Shown here in pieces: positions 14,422-15,611 of a DNA stretch of 15,611 bases. How positions within the stretch are numbered: position 1 is the first letter of the stretch; each line of letters opens with the position of its first letter. Position numbers and translations under genes: made by a program. Location: the NCBI GenBank assembly GCA_041617155.1, contig JBFJPL010000093.1, positions 1 to 15,611 of the forward strand. The letters are read 5' to 3'. A model generated the notes under the pieces. That model searched no databases. It was not told where the DNA came from and was given only the letters and a program-made list of their open reading frames with translations. Source of the stretch: CAMYKD01 sp041617155 (GTDB lineage: Bacteria > Pseudomonadota > Alphaproteobacteria > Kiloniellales > JAKSDN01).

Positions 14422-15611
<1,190 letters not shown>

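Overview
The window looks like chromosomal DNA of a high-GC alphaproteobacterium, probably close to the Rhodospirillales. The pointers are very strong G/C preference at third codon positions in most genes, a class III cyclase-TPR protein of the type common in rhizobia and their relatives, a bactofilin, a PleC/DivJ-like histidine kinase and an intergenic palindrome of alphaproteobacterial style. No rRNA, tRNA, CRISPR array or intact insertion sequence was seen.

Layout. (1) 1-181: the 3' end of a membrane transporter, probably BenE family. (2) About 187-5432: a looser block holding a soluble adenylate/guanylate cyclase with a TolB-like and TPR tail (442-2232), a non-canonical gamma-glutamyltransferase-family protein (2757-4280) and a secreted DUF411 metal-binding protein (4677-5120). 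These are separated by long gaps with decayed repeat-like sequence. The block is bracketed by two copies of a 28-bp imperfect direct repeat (187-214 and 5405-5432), and its cyclase gene uses codons that are rare in the flanks, so it may be an accessory insertion. (3) 5492-6334: S-formylglutathione hydrolase of glutathione-dependent formaldehyde oxidation, followed by a large palindromic intergenic repeat (6353-6458). (4) 6573-10171: a probable two-gene operon of a GcvT-SHMT fusion protein and a membrane di-iron desaturase/hydroxylase. (5) 10149-12242, minus strand: a bactofilin and a HAL/PAL-fold protein that has lost the Ala-Ser-Gly triad needed to form the MIO cofactor. (6) 12401-14175, plus strand: inorganic pyrophosphatase, a GC-rich hairpin and an MscS-type channel. 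(7) 14422 to the right edge: a PAS-PAS-HisKA sensor kinase cut off by the window.

How the genes may work together. One-carbon chemistry is the clearest theme. Formaldehyde detoxification lies next to a protein that joins aminomethyltransferase (which makes 5,10-methylene-THF) to a divergent serine hydroxymethyltransferase-type PLP domain (which uses or makes it). The desaturase-like gene starts 29 bp after the fusion gene, which suggests a coupled oxidation and C-C bond or one-carbon step on an unknown substrate. The HAL-like protein without MIO is the other strong lead, because its fold and many active-site neighbours remain while the catalytic electrophile cannot form in the usual way. The remaining genes (ppa, mscS, kinase, bactofilin) look like ordinary housekeeping or regulatory genes.
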